From Haliscomenobacter sp040401995 (GTDB lineage Bacteria > Bacteroidota > Bacteroidia > Chitinophagales > Saprospiraceae), in the NCBI GenBank assembly GCA_040401995.1, contig JBBANM010000031.1, forward strand, positions 1-64,000: 64,000 bases of DNA. Direction: 5' to 3'. Both the position numbers and the translations under genes were made by a program. Shown piece by piece: positions 62,772 to 64,000 of the stretch; positions within the stretch are counted from its first letter, which is position 1; each line of letters begins with the position of its first letter. The notes below the pieces were generated by a model. The model worked only from the letters and a program-made list of their open reading frames with translations. It had not been told where the DNA came from and searched no databases.

Positions 62772-64000
62772 ATGACATCTCGCCTAGTCTTTGGTTTCAA
62801 AATTTTGGATAATAGGGTGTTTTCCTTCTTTTTCCGGATCATAAATCATTTCCTTTTAAATGCCTTAACTTTTAATATATCTTTTCCATTTTTGAAATTT
62901 AAAAAACATAACATTAAATTATACCATTGCCTATTTATCAACATATTTTTTTGCTATGGCCATTGCCTGGCTCAAAAAGTTGAGTTACTCAAAGAAATTA
63001 GCGCTTATGAAGGAAGTGATCCATCTAATTTTACGCTGTTTAAGGATAAGGTATATTTTAAAGCTTTAGAAAAAATAGCTTCAGGTGCTTTTGGATCGGC
63101 GCTATGGGTGACAGATGGTACTACAAATGGTACATTTAAAATTAAAGCATGTGCCCCTTCTATGCCGCTTTCAAGTCAACCTTTCATTACCACTAAGAAC
63201 TTCATGTTTTTCATAGGATATGACCCTGTATACGGATTAGAACCTTGGGTTACAGATGGTTCAATTAAGGGAACTAAAATGATCAAGGATGTCAATCCAG
63301 GTGGTAATTCAAGAGTCGATGAATTGATTGCCTTTCAAGATAAATTATATTTTAATGCTAATGATGGAATAAATGATGCGCTTTGGGTTTCAGATGGAAC
63401 AGTAGCGGGGACTTATAAAATAAGGGATTTTCCGCACAGCAATATTGCATATATAACCTCGCATGAATTTCGGATAATCGACAATAAATTATTTTTTAAT
63501 GTTGATGATGCTCGTGGAAATGAAAAGTTGTGGTTTACAGATGGTACAATTTCTGGTACTAAATTAGTTAATCCAAATCGAAACTTTAATGCTCCAATTG
63601 GTGAGGCCTTCAAATATAAAGATAAATTCCTTTTCACCATTGGTTCAGATCTCAACATATTAGATCAAGATACTTTTTTTACCATTGGAAGAAACCTGGG
63701 GATGGGTGGGTGTCAAAGTATCAAAGACGAAATAATAATTTACCACGATACTATTTTTTTTATGAACGGTGGATCGGAATTTTATTATTCGGTAGGTACT
63801 AAAAATGGGACAAAAAAGATTACAAATGTTCCCTTTCTTTGCAAATTTATTATAGAAAATGATAAACTTTATTTTGTTGGTATTCGATCAAGTCCTGAAT
63901 ATATCTGGACACTTAATGCAGGCCGAACCGATATTAAGCCGCTTGCAATTACTAGTTCTTACTCGGTGTCCAATGAATCCAATAATATAGTCAACTACAA
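62772..64000 (+). CDS. 5' part of an ELWVTDGTxxGT-repeat surface protein, runs off the window
   Basis: An open frame from ATG 62772 with no stop to the end (409 codons and two bases). After about 50 residues of basic/aromatic sequence comes a signal-like stretch (LYHCLFINIFFCYGHCLAQ), then repeated hyalin-like units: SALWVTDGTTNGTFKIK, EPWVTDGSIKGTKMIKDVNPGG, DALWVSDGTVAGTYKIRDF and EKLWFTDGTISGTKLV, with spacers such as DKLYFNANDG. The ELWxTDGTxxGT family occurs in secreted proteins of this phylum, often with a T9SS C-terminus. The DNA is AT-rich compared with its neighbours (one 60-base sample at 63001 has 20 G or C; one at 60481 has 30). Its 3' end is unseen. Confidence 0.8.
   Translation, partial: MTSRLVFGFKILDNRVFSFFFRIINHFLLNALTFNISFPFLKFKKHNIKLYHCLFINIFFCYGHCLAQKVELLKEISAYEGSDPSNFTLFKDKVYFKALEKIASGAFGSALWVTDGTTNGTFKIKACAPSMPLSSQPFITTKNFMFFIGYDPVYGLEPWVTDGSIKGTKMIKDVNPGGNSRVDELIAFQDKLYFNANDGINDALWVSDGTVAGTYKIRDFPHSNIAYITSHEFRIIDNKLFFNVDDARGNEKLWFTDGTISGTKLVNPNRNFNAPIGEAFKYKDKFLFTIGSDLNILDQDTFFTIGRNLGMGGCQSIKDEIIIYHDTIFFMNGGSEFYYSVGTKNGTKKITNVPFLCKFIIENDKLYFVGIRSSPEYIWTLNAGRTDIKPLAITSSYSVSNESNNIVNY

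Overview
The window is chromosomal DNA of a member of the phylum Bacteroidota, most likely a Saprospiria-type (Haliscomenobacter/Lewinella-like) organism. This is inferred from type IX secretion (T9SS) sorting domains of both kinds, a giant CHU_C/SprB-type adhesin, a TonB-dependent receptor with an N-terminal carboxypeptidase-regulatory-like domain, several outer-membrane barrels with a GASxYSGDL-type N-terminus, promoter elements of the form TTG/TAnnTTTG, and a futalosine menaquinone pathway. I could not run a database search. No rRNA, tRNA, insertion sequence, phage or CRISPR locus was found.

Layout. 1-6.4 kb: an outer-membrane barrel, a catalytically dead-looking ArsC/LMW-phosphatase-like protein, polyphosphate kinase, then btaA-btaB (betaine lipid DGTS) with a GNAT gene, a group centred on phosphorus economy. 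6.6-9.0 kb: ilvC and ilvA. 9.0-13.5 kb: a minus-strand pyrG, GT-C membrane protein, SpoU methyltransferase and EVE-domain run. 13.6-27.7 kb: cell-surface genes (retropepsin-like protease, T9SS secreted protein with its TonB-dependent receptor, a GT2 glycosyltransferase, an 1875-residue adhesin, an orphan helical protein). 27.9-33.1 kb: OPT transporter, RlmK-like rRNA methyltransferase, PhzF-like protein, tyrS. 33.5-46.5 kb: dockerin-containing T9SS protein, LolC/E-type permease, CorA, nrdBA, and three related outer-membrane barrels, the first with TSP3 repeats and an OmpA domain. 46.6-62.5 kb: GMC oxidoreductase, SDR, nnr, amidohydrolase with CaiB-type CoA transferase, a broken barrel gene, SPFH protein, msrA, the mqnE-phosphatase-mqnA operon, GT2, FMN glutamate-synthase-like protein, a glucosaminidase. 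62.8-64 kb: the 5' part of an AT-rich ELWxTDGTxxGT-repeat surface protein that runs off the window.

The least expected content is non-coding. At least three families of 159-184 bp snap-back elements with terminal inverted repeats (33.2, 37.2, 37.3, 38.9 and 42.7 kb) and several short-palindrome families (5.2, 9.0, 30.0, 53.2, 54.2, 56.1 and 61.6 kb) occupy most of the larger intergenic spaces. Two of them supply the stop codon of the preceding gene. One family shows compensatory change in its hairpin tip, suggesting the folded form is maintained. A cluster of DnaA-box sequences overlaps a -7 promoter element upstream of nrdBA. A 28-codon open frame overlaps the GTG start of btaA.
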